In this document: one piece after another, positions 33,795 through 45,835 of the stretch
Numbering within the stretch: position 1 is the first letter of the stretch
How the letters are laid out: every line of letters starts with the position of its first letter
Origin: Platerodrilus igneus
Taxonomy: Eukaryota > Arthropoda > Insecta > Coleoptera > Lycidae
Assembly (NCBI GenBank): GCA_036346225.1
Contig: JARFIW010000900.1
Span: 2,749,001 to 2,813,000, forward strand
Reading direction: 5' to 3'
DNA: 64,000 bases
Program-made: the position numbers and the translations under genes
The notes under the pieces: generated by a model
Seen by the model: only the letters and a program-made list of their open reading frames with translations
The model's database searches: none
What the model was told of the DNA's origin: nothing

Positions 33795-35650
33795 TAAAGA
33801 GAATAATTTTAAAGAAAATAAACTAAAAAAAATCGTAAAATTGGTAGAAACAACAAATCGAAGTGCAAAATGAAATGGAATTTAACAAAGTGATGTCAAC
33901 TCGTAGCATTTATTTTCTACTAAATATTACACGCACCTAGTTGTTGATTACATTTGACAACAAATATTAGTGTCCGTGACGTCACTACTCAAATTCGTTG
34001 AACGGGCTATAGCTGTAATTGATACCTATGTACGGTTGGGAAATAAAAAAAATCTGTTCGCGTGGATAACGATCTGCATTGGACATTTCTTTTAAAACGA
34101 ATGTCTATATGATTTTTTTCAAACTAGCGGGTCTAAACATTTAACTTTTGCCTTTTCTATCCGAGGATGTAACCAACATCGTCAATTATGCCGATTTACA
34201 AAACAATTGAAGATTATCGGAAAATACAACATTGTACATATACATAGCATTATCTACACACACATTGTTTCGTCTCAAAACTGCTTTCCTACGTAGAACC
34301 ATCACCTTCATGTAATCCTTAGTGCAATTGACTTTGTAAGGATGAAATTTTTTGTACAAATCTCTCTTTAACTTTGCTGTGAAAGGTGCAGCACTGTTAC
34401 TGAACCTTCTTGCCTTTACTTTTCACACTTTCCATTTTATTAAGCTTCCGCGAATTTTTTACATTTAAATAATATATCCTGTCTGGAAATATTTCGTTAA
34501 ACAAGTTACAAGCTTGTTGTGAAGTTTCTTTTTCTACCTCAAAAATCAGCGCATTCATCAATAAAATAATTCTTTCACATCAATTTAATTCGTCCATTCT
34601 AAAAATCACGGATATCGTTTGTAAACCAAATCTCCTTATCATATCAGCCGCCAAAATTACTTTCAATATCAAAAAATAAATATTTTTTTAGTGATACAGC
34701 GGTCATAATAATTGAAACGGATAGTACCTATTATAGGCTTTTGTAAATAAAGCAAAATGTTTACAATTCCATTTTACTATTTCTTGATAAAATGGTAGGG
34801 TACTGACTCTTCAAATCCTATGTATGTAAATCTGGAAAACTCCCAACTATTCGAAAATAATATAAACACACGTGCCGATGACGTCATATTAATCTTATGA
34901 AATATACAATAGTTTTGCTAGGTCGATTTTTGGTCATACTGAAACTAGAAATCGGTTGTTGTGTATACTTTTCCAACCCTGGTAAAGTTTCATGCTATTT
35001 GTGCAAAACATTCGCAATTATGAGTATTAGTTGCATTAAGCTAGGGCTTCACAGCTATGCTTTCCTTTTGAGTAAAGTGAATGTGATTTTACTGTTTCTC
35101 TATTATTCTAATTCTGATATCTTTTGATCGTAATTTTGTTGAACTGCAGACGCGTTGCGGAACCTTTTATGTGATAAATATGTTGATGAACCTTAATGCA
35201 GTAATATCCGTTTTATTTATATTACTATTGCGTATGGAATTTAAAGAAATCTACAAATAAATTATAAACAAACATTTACATAAGCAGTCAATGAACTACC
35301 CAAACATTATATCGTATGAAACCAAAAGGTAAATACGATTAAACAAACATTTGAAAAGTTCACTCGTCATCGATCATCTTAATGTATTTATTTATTTTAC
35401 ATCTTTTGATAAGCCTAATGTAAAAAGTGCCGTCGTAAATTGAAGGCTTATACCATATATCATTTATTACTGATTATATTTATATAAGTTTTTAGATTCA
35501 GTTTGATAACCTGTCAAAACAAATTTAAGTAATGCATATTCATTAACCAGAAAACAATAAATTCTCTGCTTCACGGTCTAGTTCCTATTTTTAAATTTCA
35601 TGACATGCAATTACACTAATTATGCCTTAATAACAAAGATTCTTTTGTTG
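33795..35650. other. Mostly AT-rich DNA upstream of the Methuselah-like exon
   Basis: No coding exon was recognised. Two CRE-type octamers TGACGTCA occur at 33977-33984 and 34879-34886; their relevance is unknown. A pyrimidine-rich acceptor closes the block at 35653. Confidence 0.35.
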
Positions 35651-35653
35651 CAG

Positions 35654-35835
35654 AGATTTGCGGCCACAAAGTCTAGAAAAGAGTCAAGAACGATGTAGGT
35701 TGCGACTTTATGAGGTGTATGCCTGGGGAGGTCCATTGGTGATATCGGGATCTGCTGCAATTTTAGACACTCTTCCCGAAAACTCTGCATACTACTTGAG
35801 ACCAAAATTTGGAACAAATAACTGTTGGTTTCATG
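35654..35835 (+). CDS. Internal exon of a Methuselah-like (class B, Mth family) GPCR
   Basis: The exon sits between a good acceptor (TCTTTTGTTGCAG) and a consensus donor (CATG|GTAAGT). The 182-bp frame is open throughout, starts in the third base of a codon and ends one base into the next. The peptide has the Methuselah-family signature around transmembrane helix 5: a charged cytoplasmic stretch (EKSQERCRLRLYEVY), YAWGGPL, then an extracellular segment with LRPKFG and CWF. Mth-like receptors are arthropod plasma-membrane receptors linked to stress response and lifespan in flies. Flanking exons with the ectodomain, helix 6 and helix 7 were not recognised in the window, implying introns of many kilobases. 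There is no sign of decay. The exact paralogue cannot be named. Confidence 0.8.
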
Positions 35836-36890
35836 GTAAGTCTTGTAGCATTTGTTCTAATCTTTTCCACGTATTTACTTATTTTGATTTCTAAGGTGTT
35901 TTTGATTAAATAAATACAAGGGAATTGGAGATATGTAGTTTGGAATGATTGTAACGCTCTGAGTTACGCTAACAATAAATTAGAGGTGAAAGAAATAATT
36001 AATCTTGAATAAACTAACTTGTTATTAAAACATCTTGGATAATCTTAATTTAATGTAAAATAGAGTTCAAAAAAAAGACTTAGAATTAAATCCGTATTTG
36101 TATTCAAATCATAAACAGAAAACCACAAAGATAATCGTTTTATTTCTGTTAAATACATATTGGAACTCAGATCAAGGGTTGTATATTATTTTAAACCACA
36201 AGATGTAAACAAACCAATTTTAACCATAAAATTTCATAGTGGAAGCATGTCATATTTTAAAAAAGCTTTTAGTATTATTAAGAAAATATTATGGAATACG
36301 TTTATATGCACCCCAAATATGAGCTTTTAGAAGCGTTGGTTGAATAAATTAAATTTAATGTTACATAGTTGCCATTATCATAAAGGCAAACCACATACCT
36401 ACTTTACTACAATGTAACAAACTAGACGCTGCAAAATAAGAATACAGAAGTATAAGGTTACACAAATAATGTAATCGTTTCATACAATAGACTACAATGT
36501 ATGTATTTATATGGCTTTAGATAAAGAAATAAAAATACATCTATGTAAGTTACATGGTAACGCTCACTTCTCACGTGTCATTTGTGATAAACTCAATAGC
36601 AAATTGTGCAATATTATGAAAAATCACAGCAACATACGAAGTAGACTGGTGATAAAAGGATAATAAATATATCTTTTTGAGATGTGAAATTAGTTTTTTG
36701 GGAACCAGTAATAAGTAAGGATTAATAAGTAGAGAGACGTCTGACTAGACGAACGCGGACGTGACCGTGGGATAATGGGTTAATACGTTAGTTTTGTATA
36801 TGAAATAATGTGAATCGAAAAATAAATGTGGAATTTACAGAGCTCCCGCAGGGAATAGGCGGGGATTGACTTATAATAAAATGCAATACC
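35836..36890. other. AT-rich DNA, intronic if the Mth-like gene is live
   Basis: Starts with a splice donor. No exon or repeat was recognised. Confidence 0.45.
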
Positions 36891-36895
36891 ACTGC

Positions 36896-37190
36896 AAATG
36901 GCGTAGTTGGTATGCATGTAACTACTACGCCCAAGGTCCCGGGTTCGAATTCCGACACGGTCCGCTTGAAAAATGTTAAGTGAGCATATTTCACAAAAAT
37001 ACGTCCTCGTTTTGGATTAGAGGTTAAATGGGGGTCGCGTGTGTTAGTGTTGTCACGTATGTTAAAGATCCCTACCTTGCTTGGAATAGCAAGGGTTCGG
37101 CAAAATTCAAAATTTTTCAGGTAAAAAAAACTTGCTTCCTGGCCAATGTAGTACCTTCAGGTGGAGCACTGGAAAACTACATGTAACTGT
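36896..37190 (+). mobile_element. tRNA-derived SINE, single copy
   Basis: Well-preserved plus-strand SINE. The A box is GGCGTAGTTGGTATGCATG and the B box GGGTTCGAATTCC, followed by GACACGGTCCGCTTGAAAAA, body and tail to GGAAAACTACATGTA. It lies in what would be the Mth-like intron. Confidence 0.9.
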
Positions 37191-37560
37191 TTTGAAACAA
37201 AGGAACGGGATCTGGTGAGTTAGCCCTCTATTAAATTGGAACTTTGCAGCATGTTTAGAGTTAGGAGTTGCTGTGTTTGGGTCTTTACCAAACGATGACA
37301 GGGAAAATAGTGACCGTCGTAAATCCTGGAATTGAAAAGTGAGTACATTTACGTAACGTTTTAAAAATATTCTTATAAATTTTTAAATATCAATCCTGGG
37401 TGTTTTGGTAATAAAACATTAATTATGTGTAAATAATTATTTAATTGGACGGATTAGTGCTTTGAAAGGTCAGATTTATTAGTGAAATTTAGGGTAGTAA
37501 AAGTATCAAATTAACGTATTTTGGAAAGAACAATGATATAGTACAAAGAGTTATGCGGTG
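37191..37560. other. AT-rich DNA, nothing recognised
   Basis: No supported feature. Confidence 0.4.
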
Positions 37561-37571
37561 TACAGTCACAG

Positions 37572-37632
37572 TTAGTCCCGGATTTAGCTATTCGTTGCTT
37601 ATAGGCAACACTATTTTTGCCACCCTGTCGAA
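37572..37632. repeat. Possible hAT terminal region
   Basis: CAGTTAGTCCCGGATTTAGC followed by a GCCACCCTG-type segment resembles ends of hAT elements of the ZMYM/TTF group (CAGGGCCGGATT... GCCGCCC...). A matching inverted end beyond the transposase start at 40325 was not found, so this is only a suggestion. Confidence 0.3.
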
Positions 37633-37869
37633 CTCTGTTGCTCTCAGTTGCCAAGCATAGATACTCCTAAAATCAACGAACATAATAGATAGTATAAAAA
37701 AATAAGTACGCCTTATAAGGTAAAGAAAACTTTGTCGGCAGTATTACAAAACAAGAACTTTTGAAAAATTAATGGAAAATGAAAAATATTGCGTCTAACA
37801 TAAAGAAATATACACGACACCTAGTAAAAAGAAATATTTTTTGTAAGTTACACAACCCTTAACGAATTA

Positions 37870-40325
37870 TTTAACGAATCAAATAATCTTACGCCTAACC
37901 TTATTCTGAGCAACTGCCCCAATAAAAGCTTCAAACAAGAGTATGTTCATTAATATACTTTCGATATATAATGTACGGGAAACATGTAAGAGTTCTTGGG
38001 TCATGGACTCCAGATGGGAAGCTTCTGTTAGCTTTAATTTAGAAAGCAATCTTTCTGCAGTGCAATTAGTAATCTCCTTGCACAGAAATAAACGTAATAG
38101 GATAACAATACTAGGATAAAATTCTACAAAATTGTTCAGTCGAATCCATTGCCACAATTGCATTGCGCCAATCTTCGTTTTCACTCTACAAGTGAGCCCC
38201 AGCCGTAGGCGCTCTCCTGGAAAACACTCTCCCAAGTCATTTGTGTACGCTTTTAATATAGTTGCAATAAGGTGTTCAAATACAGTAATGGACACATTTT
38301 CATTTACATCCAAGGTTAAAAAAATATGGCAAAACACAGAATTGGTCATTAAGGACAAGAGTATAGCGCACGTATTTCTTTAACATTGGCTTTTAAATTG
38401 TCCGGAATTACGTAGAATACATTGATTCTTATATCAAAACCTTCAAAATTAATAGTTTGCTCGTTTCACGTTTATCAAATTGTCTTTTCTTTTTTCGAAT
38501 TCTCCTCCCATCTTTTACATATTCGCAATGTCTTTTGTTTGACTTTTCTTCAAACCGTTGGAACATTTCTTCCGTTCTAGTAGCTTTTACAAAAGCAATT
38601 AGGGAGTTATATAAGTTTACAGCTGCACTTAGATCAACTTCTACAGCTTGCAACCTATTGCTAGTTTCATTTATCTTTTTCAAGAGAAAATTCCTGATAA
38701 CGACTACTAACGCCATCTACAGCGTCTAACATTTTCCTTACTTAGTATTAGAAATCTCAGTCAAAGAGTTTTCTATAATGTGCACGTTTTTGCAATACTA
38801 GTCCATCTTTCATTTAGACGTTAGTTGCAGTTCTTCGACTTGACTATCTTGTTTTACTTAAATTTTTTAGAGCAGCTTTATTTCTACCCCCATCTTGATA
38901 TTCCAAATGAGATATAAAAATTTTCCAGCGATGCGTGCTACCAGAAAAAAAATTGTATAGTTCTTGTAATAAACTGAAAAAATTAGTCACTCTTTAGTAA
39001 ACTTCTGCCGATTTTTCAGCTATAAGGTTCGGTAAATGAGCACCACAATGCACGTAAGGTGCCTTAGAAATATAATTTTTAAGACAACTTTAAAGCCCAG
39101 CATATTTCCTCGGTATATTATCGTAACTTTGCCCTCAGCAGTTTCTGATACCAATATCCAAGAGAGCAAGAAAATGAGAACTTCAAGTTTTTCCCTTTTA
39201 TGACCTGCGTTTGGAATAAACTGCAAAGAATGCTCTTCATGACATCTACCACTTTGAACAAAACTCACTATAACTGATAACTGATCCACGTAGGAGATGG
39301 CAAACGTTCCCTCAACAATACTTATTTTCCTTGACATCATTTACTATATTTTCCTGAAGATGTTCCGCTAATAACATTATCAACTCTTCATAAATTGTAA
39401 ATGATATGTAGGTTGTTTTACCGGAGCCGACGTTACCAAATCTTGTAACGTGTGCTGCAATCAATTCTATAAACATAACAAAGTTTCCATTATAGTGTCA
39501 ATCAGTTTTTTCATTGTCACTTCTAAAAGCGAAACCTCTAGAAGCCAATTTTTGATAACTGACGCAACTCTCCTTAGAACGTTTTTGTATTACAATATTT
39601 CTTCATTCAGCTGGGTAGTCAGTTCAGTCTATTTTTCCAATTTTTTTTCTTCCTTTAAAATTTATCAAATAGAGTTTATGGTCTCTAAAATTTTCATGTG
39701 CGTCGAAACTGACCGTCGCACACTTTCAATCGTTTTAGCCATTTTGTAGAAGTTGGTCAACTGAAATTCCGAGTAAACAGCAGGGACAGTAAAATTTCGC
39801 TCTAGTTTCTTCGGAGTATATCAGCCACTTTTCTCTTATTTTTGCTCCAGTTTGGCAATTTTCTTTCAAACATCCCTTTTTAAGACTCCGAGAAAAATCA
39901 CTCTGAACATGGTTTGTTTAACTAACATCGGCATGACAAATGCCGTGTTCTGTCAAACATAAACGTGTGACATCGTTTATCCATTTTACTGGATCAGTAC
40001 ACTAGGAGGAGGTATGGCGTCGTCATTAGCAGGTTCTTCAATCAAACCTTTTTTCACAGCACCGTTGTCAATTTCAATGCCCTCGGAATCAAAATTTTCA
40101 CACCCGTTCAAAAATCTTGAAATAGATGGACATTCAAGTGAAGGAGACGAAGCAAATGCACAAAGTTTGAAAATAAAAGGTTTTTATTTTTCTTTTCCGC
40201 GCGTTCAGGACGTTTAAAGAATGTATTTAACTTTGGCGTTTTATCCAAAAACCGCCTTATGATCGGCGGCTTTCTTTGCTGCTAATTTTCTATAACCGGC
40301 ACCACTTGATCTAGATCTATCGTCC
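37870..40325 (-). pseudogene. hAT transposase (TTF-type/ZMYM-like group), decayed
   Basis: The minus strand carries the parts of one hAT transposase in the right order, broken by stops and frameshifts. A start region MDDRSRSSGAGYRKLAAKK at 40325, with KLNTFFKRPER in a shifted frame. A TTF-type zinc-finger region with DPVKWINDV and REKWLIYSEETRAKFYCPCC near 39970-39770. The catalytic region with YVDQLSVIVSFV and LQFIPNAGHKREKLE near 39330-39150. A C-terminal dimerisation domain with EFYPSIVILLRLFLCKEITN and CTAERLLSKLKL near 38140-38025. hAT enzymes cut and paste DNA and leave 8-bp duplications. The longest open part is 159 codons (38358-37879). It is not functional. The same protein group also contains domesticated host genes, but the number of breaks argues against that here. 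Confidence 0.85.
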
Positions 40326-40329
40326 ATGT

Positions 40330-41925
40330 TATTTTTGAAAAGAATACTGAGTACTATTGTAAAGTGAATCAGATTTAATTTATTAACAAAGATTACAGTA
40401 GGGTACTACTACGCACTATGTGTAATAATAATTAAATAAACAGGAAGTTATAACTAAATATTTCACAAAAGTTTTACGACCTATAGCTAATTTATATATA
40501 CAGATTTATATTTACTAATTATATAAACCTTTGATTCGCGTATAGAAAACTAACTAACACACTTCCGTGTGTGAAGGATCACATTTGTATACCAACCTCC
40601 GACGGTTCTAGTAAAATCGAGACGAATCTAGAAGGACGAGTCACCCCATGAATTGCCCTACTTCGTAGAAATTCCTGTATTTATGATGAGTTATATTCTT
40701 ATCTCGATTTATGTAAAACGTTTATTCTAGAATGTTGATTACTCATCTGTCCAGGTGTACCTGTACCTGCAACATCCTTGGTGCGACACACAACCGTTGA
40801 TGATGTTCATACCAGATGGCCCTAATATGCTATACTATGATAAAATAAACATGTCTTGAGCGAAACTTCAAAAAAAAGAACACGATAAGATTTTAATGTC
40901 AAGAATGCGTGTAAATTTTCGGAAGTAAAGTTATAGTGTGTTTGTGTCGGAACATAGTTTCGTTAATCGATTGCTGCCGTGCTGCAGATAAAGATAGAAT
41001 AAAAAAAAAATTTTCCCACGGTTCTCTAGTAATGCATTTCTTATGTATTTAAGAATGGGTCAATAATAGTACTCATTATTAAGATATATATGAATTCATA
41101 ATTCAACACCTTTAACTAATCGAGAAGATCCAGTTCGTGAATTATGATCATAATCCAACACCTCTGGCTAATCAGTGCACTTTTTCATTTTTCATAATCC
41201 GCGAGGTATAATTTTCGTATTATGCGAAGTAGGCTGTTACACTTTAACAAATAAATGTCTCCTTGTCAGTGTTTGTGGTATTAGTTTAAACGTTTAGAAA
41301 GTATCTGATAATGAAGGTTTGTGTAGGCGTGGGAAAAGTGTTATGACCATTACTGATTCGGATTACACCGCTCGCCCTAACGGGCTCGCGGCGCCAACCT
41401 TCCGTACGAGTAATGGCTATAATAACTCGCTCGTTGAATAGTATACTATTCTGCTGAGAATTTAATCTATACTTGTTGCTATTAACACAAATAAGCCGAT
41501 GTTTTCTCTAAGTCGGTACGTTACCGTGAATGATATACGTATTTGAATTAATGTAGACGAATGGGTTATCAAGATCCTGCACGTTAGTTCTTAGTTGTTA
41601 CATTATGACACTACCAAGTTGTACACTTTTTTGAATATTTTTAATGGCTCGAATCTGCTAGAACAAATGATTAAAGCAACTTTGTGATATTGTCAATTAT
41701 TTTTGACGTCTTATTCCGTTGCTTACTTCTTCAGACGAAATACATTCATAACAAAAATGGGATTTTTACTTTTACAACAGAATTATTAATATGCAATATT
41801 CGTTAATGAAATTTGGTACATGTTCATTTCAAAGGACGCTTTATCCAGTTGTGAATTTAGATTTTTTGTAAAAAATTTGCTAATACGTTTTCTTTAATAA
41901 ATCACCCAATAGGCCTTGGTTCAGG
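40330..41925. other. AT-rich DNA with a short GC-rich patch
   Basis: No gene was recognised. A GC-rich patch lies at about 41365-41410 (CGCTCGCCCTAACGGGCTCG). A short direct repeat ('CATAAT(T/C)CAACACCT') occurs near 41098 and 41150. Confidence 0.4.
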
Positions 41926-41929
41926 AATC

Positions 41930-43071
41930 CGACATTGAAAATGATGACTTGGGATATCTTTTACTTAGAGATGAGTTTGAATTAGCATTAAAGCGTTTGG
42001 AAAATAATAAGGCGCCTGGTATAGATAAGGTGCTAGCGGGAACTCTAAAAGCCGCCGAATAAGCAGTAACAGAACGTCTCTTCCAACTTGTCAGTTGTAT
42101 GTATGAGACAGGCGGGATAATCCAAAGATTTTAAACGTATCACCATAGTCACTATACCATGAAAGGTGCGGATAGTTGTGGTAGTTTGGCGGCACACGTG
42201 TCGCAAATATTAACTAGAATTGTACAAAGACGTATGGAAGAATGGGCTGAAGAAATACAGGGGAAGATGAATTTGGGTTTAGGCGAAATAGGGGAACACG
42301 GAGGCCATTTTAGCTCTAAGGGCGAAAATGGAGAAAACAATAGAAAAAGGAGAAACGTGTACAAGTGTTTGCAGAGAAGTAAATGAGAGGAAAGGGGCGA
42401 GGCAGGGATATGTCCTATTCCCATTAATTTTCAACTTGTATATCGAAGAGGCCATGAATACGATCAAATGCAGAAACACATTTGGAATTACTATGCAGGG
42501 ACAAAAGATTGATATGCTTAGATTTGCAGGTAATATAGCGGTATTAGCATCTAGCAAGGAAAAGTTAGAGATAGCTCTTTATGAAACGGAAACAGTACTA
42601 ACAGAGAAGTACGGTATGCAAATTAATAAAAATAAAATTAAAATACTAGTATCTAAAGGAGGGGAAATAAATCGAAAACCATAATACAAATAGGAAACGT
42701 GAACTTACAAGAGGTTAAAGATTTGTTTTACTTAGGAAGTCAAATAACGCAAGATGGGAAAAGTGCAAAAGATATAAAACAAACATTAGCGCAAGGCCGT
42801 GTTGCATTTAACAAGAAAAAGCAACAACTATTTTCAAAGACAACAAGCATGGAAGTAAGGAAAAGATTTCTGAAGACATGTGTGGGGCACAGCACTGTAC
42901 AGCTGCAGTAAAAGCGGACAGGAAAAGATGGAAGCCTTTGAAATTTGGTGCTAGAGACGTATGATACGAGATTCTAGAAATGGCAAAAGAAGAAATAAAT
43001 ATGTGGAAAAAAGTAAAAAATAGGCGAGACAGGATGATCTGCCACATACTAAGGCATGAGGGAATAGTGCG
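41930..43071 (+). pseudogene. Non-LTR (LINE) retrotransposon, copy B, 5' part
   Basis: A second copy of the family seen at 945-2935, 5'-truncated just before the reverse transcriptase. Motifs include KAPGIDKV near 42010, a RQGYVLFPLIFNLYIEEAMN stretch near 42400, MLRFAGNIAVLASS near 42515 (the catalytic ADD reads AGN, inactivating), VKDLFYLGSQITQDG near 42715, and KKKQQLFSKTTSME near 42815. It contains frameshifts. The copy stops abruptly at GGAATAGTGCG (43071), where a Ty3-like element is inserted, and resumes at 46599 with GAATATATTAG in exactly the order seen in copy A. Confidence 0.88.
43068..43071. repeat. 4-bp target duplication of the LTR element, left
   Basis: TGCG, repeated at 46595-46598. 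In copy A of the LINE this sequence occurs only once at the corresponding place (ATTGCGGAATATATT), which supports a target duplication. Confidence 0.8.
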
Positions 43072-43233
43072 TGTGTTATAACGCGATTAATTATTAATAA
43101 TTTTTGGGCGCCGTAACTAATAAACTAAACAATGAGGCTTTCTCATACCTCAGGTTCGTGGATCTTAAGAATTGTACAGGAACAAAACCAAATTAAAAGA
43201 GGCACGAACTTGATACTAGTTATGCGTTTTAAT
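43072..43233 (-). repeat. 3' LTR remnant (truncated)
   Basis: About 160 bp homologous to 45836-46002, sharing TATAACGCGA, TTATTAATAAT, GGGCGCC and GAAGCACGAACTTGA-like phrases. The homology ends at AATGAAAATTC, where pol sequence begins. Only the terminal part of the LTR is left. Confidence 0.8.
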
Positions 43234-43239
43234 GAAAAT

Positions 43240-44171
43240 TCCCTATAAATAAATGGGATTGGGTTAGATTTTACAAAAAATGGATTATAATCGTGAAGAA
43301 TTTTTTCATGTTCGTAGCAATTCATTATTCCGGGTTGATCCGAAAAGTATCCTAACAAAACCCTCTTTTGAAGCATCGATTCTTCTCCTCGTACCTCACT
43401 AATTGCCAAATGCACCGCTAAATTCGGTTCGCCAATAAAATTCCATCGAATATTACGATTACCGAAACGCTCCTGCAGACAATTATTAGTAAAATCTAAT
43501 TACGGTTTATTTTCTCGTAACCATTCACAACCTAAAATGATTGGACGAACTAGACCCGGTATAACTAGGAATACGCTCTCAAACTCGTTATTTCCTATTT
43601 TAAAAGTTACGAAAACCCGTTCCTCAACCTTCACTATTTTATTCCCCAACGCTTCCACGACAGTAACACATTTTGCCGGCATTCTAGGAATTTTAGAATT
43701 CCGTTGCAACAGTTCTGTATAAAAAGCTTCACTGATCTCGGTCACCTGACTACCTGAATCGATCAAGCAACGAACACTTTCACCCTCAACATTTAAAGTA
43801 GTTACAACGGTTACTGGTTTTACCTCAGGTTCATTCTCTTCGGACAAATCTTTAATTAAACATAGTTGAAATTTCTCGATTATTATTATTATTGTTTGAA
43901 GAATTAACAATATTATTGTTATTTGAAGTTGGCCCAGTAGCGGGTTGTTCAACAGTTCTTTGCTCAGTACGATTTTCGTACCTATCCGTTCTGTGATTTT
44001 TATTATACTTATTATTTTGACGAGAGAAGAATTATTACTAGCGTCACCTGGAGGAAGATCCTCCCCCCGGTTTCTCCATGAGCCTTGAACTCTTTCACTT
44101 TTAACCTCACGGGTTGGTGCATCATTTCGCATAGCATCAATCCTCCTTAAATGGTTTCCTATATCCTCCAC
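43240..44171 (-). pseudogene. Ty3/gypsy-like protease and start of reverse transcriptase, truncated
   Basis: The minus-strand frame 44171-43500 contains a retropepsin-type protease: the active-site triad appears as CLIDSGSQVTE, with a later hydrophobic-Gly motif IILGCEWL. After a stop at 43500, the frame 43415-43240 holds the link to reverse transcriptase (YEHEKI, then the N-P-I-P segment that precedes the RT palm). The polymerase itself is deleted. The N-terminal half of the frame (near 44150-43860) is low-complexity, rich in Ile and probably frameshifted. Retropepsins cut the Gag-Pol polyprotein. The active-site Asp-Ser-Gly is intact, but the gene is not. Confidence 0.75.
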
Positions 44172-44956
44172 TCACCAGCGTTTATTATTCCTCGCCTAAT
44201 TTCAGACGGAAATTGATCAACGCATATGTTAATCCACTCATCCTTTTCTAAAGATTTAGACAAATATTTAACCTCCTTAATTCGTCTCAAAAAGTAATCA
44301 GATTTTGAGCCTCCTTCATATTCGCCAAATTTAATTTTAGCAAAGATTTTCCTTTCCTTTTCTACCCCCCAATACCTCTTTAAGAATTGCTTTTTAAATT
44401 CCGAAAAACATTTAAATTGTTTAATTTTAGTCCAATTTAAGCTGGATTCTTTCAAACAACCTAACGTATAATAAACTTTATTTTCAGGGACCCCTCGCTT
44501 CATCTAGCAGAGTCGTTAATTTCTCTATAAATTCAACCAGATGATTTTTACTATTCAAATGTAAATTAGGCCCGGTAAGGTTTTTCCACATTGCAATATA
44601 CTTTTTATCGTTGTTGTTAAAAGTGGATACGTGACTGGAACATCCCGTAGCGCTAACATTTACTTCTACTTCAGGTGGAATATCTAATTTAATATTTTAC
44701 CTACCCCTATATCGGAAACATTTCTGTTGCAAACGCTAACATTATCCCTATTTTCTGACAATTTTTCTATTTCACCCTGAATTAATTTCAAATTTTCATC
44801 TAATGTACTACACATAGATCCACAAAATTTCTCAAACGATTGTTCGATTGATTTACTTATTTTATCGACTAACCTATCATCCCTATCAATTTCCTCTTCA
44901 TCAGCCGCACTCTTTTTACTTCTATTTTGTCGAGCCATAATTAAAATACTAAACAT
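44159..44956 (-). pseudogene. Gag region of the Ty3/gypsy-like element
   Basis: Two minus-strand pieces. The first (44956-44684) opens with a basic, acidic-charged N-terminus (MARQNRSKKSAADEEE). The second (44503-44159) has a capsid-like helical segment with W-T-K-x-K and FSEFKKQFLKRYWG, the pattern of a retrotransposon Gag capsid C-lobe. A frame break lies between them (about 44510-44680). Gag would form the particle that packages the element RNA. Position and order (gag before protease on the minus strand) fit the element. Confidence 0.7.
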
Positions 44957-45412
44957 TTAAATCCGGTATCCGCAACAATAATAATTAATAAGTAGAAAAT
45001 CACCAAATTGCAATCCTTAAACAGCGTTAATCTAATATGCAATTCAATACCTCCTTCACGTTTTGTAATATAATCCTAACACACAAGTACCTAAGATTTC
45101 TAAAATCTCGGCAATCTAAACCGGAAAGTTATTTTCAGGTAAAGTACTTGATTGTACTAGTTAACGAGTATCTGCTGTTTGGCAGATAAATATACCCTAG
45201 AAAGTCTTGCAGCTTTCGAATAACACAAAGCCCCTTGACATTCACAAACACGTGCAGTTCATGAACATTGACCTTGTCTAACCTGCTTCTTCGTGCGGTT
45301 TCCTCGCCTGTCCACCAATAACACTGCAACTTCTTTCTGTTGTTAATGAGGGGGATAGTAACAAGCACTCGCTTGCGATTCACGTGGGTTTTACGAGGAC
45401 AATCATAACAAA

Positions 45413-45705
45413 GCGGCTTCGTGGCGTAGTTGGTATGTGTGTGACTACTTCGCCCAAGCTCCCGGGTTTGAATCCCGACACGGTCCGCTTGAAAAATGTT
45501 AGGCGAGCATTTTTCACAAAAATACACCCTCGTTCGCATGAGAGGTAAAATGGAGGTCCCGTGTGTGTGTTGTCACGCACGTTTAAGATTCCTACCTTGC
45601 TTGGAACAGCAAGGGTTCGGCAAAATTCCAAGTTTTCCAGGTAAAAAAAACTCGCTTCCTGGCCAATGTAGTACCTTCGGGTGGAGCATTGGAAAATCAC
45701 ATGTA
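45413..45705 (+). mobile_element. tRNA-derived SINE with target duplication, inside the LTR element leader
   Basis: The best-preserved SINE copy in the window. The A box is GGCGTAGTTGGTATGTGTG and the B box GGGTTTGAATCCC, followed by GACACGGTCCGCTTGAAAAA, the conserved body, and a tail ending GGAAAATCACATGTA. It is flanked by a 16-bp direct repeat, AGGACAATCATAACAA (45396-45411) and AGGACAATGATAACAA (45706-45721), with one mismatch, the signature of LINE-mediated insertion. Confidence 0.93.
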
Positions 45706-45835
45706 AGGACAATGATAACAACCAATATCCCCTTTCTTATTCGTGCACTACGTATAACGCTAGCCACTTTTATAACTTTGTTTTGTTTTGTTTATGCTAA
45801 TCGCTACACAATTTTGCTTCGGATTGTGCGCCAAA

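Noticed and set aside
34250..34420. Minus-strand stretch reading LYKKFHPYKVNCTKDYMKV, suspected transposase
   Set aside because: Could not be matched to a transposase motif with confidence; frame breaks on both sides.
33977..34886. Two TGACGTCA octamers as enhancer sites upstream of the Methuselah-like exon
   Set aside because: Eight-base matches without neighbouring promoter evidence; the exon is internal, so an upstream promoter position is not implied.
36896..36970. SINE heads as tRNA genes
   Set aside because: The heads retain A and B boxes but lack a proper acceptor stem and always continue into the SINE body, so they are not called as tRNA genes.
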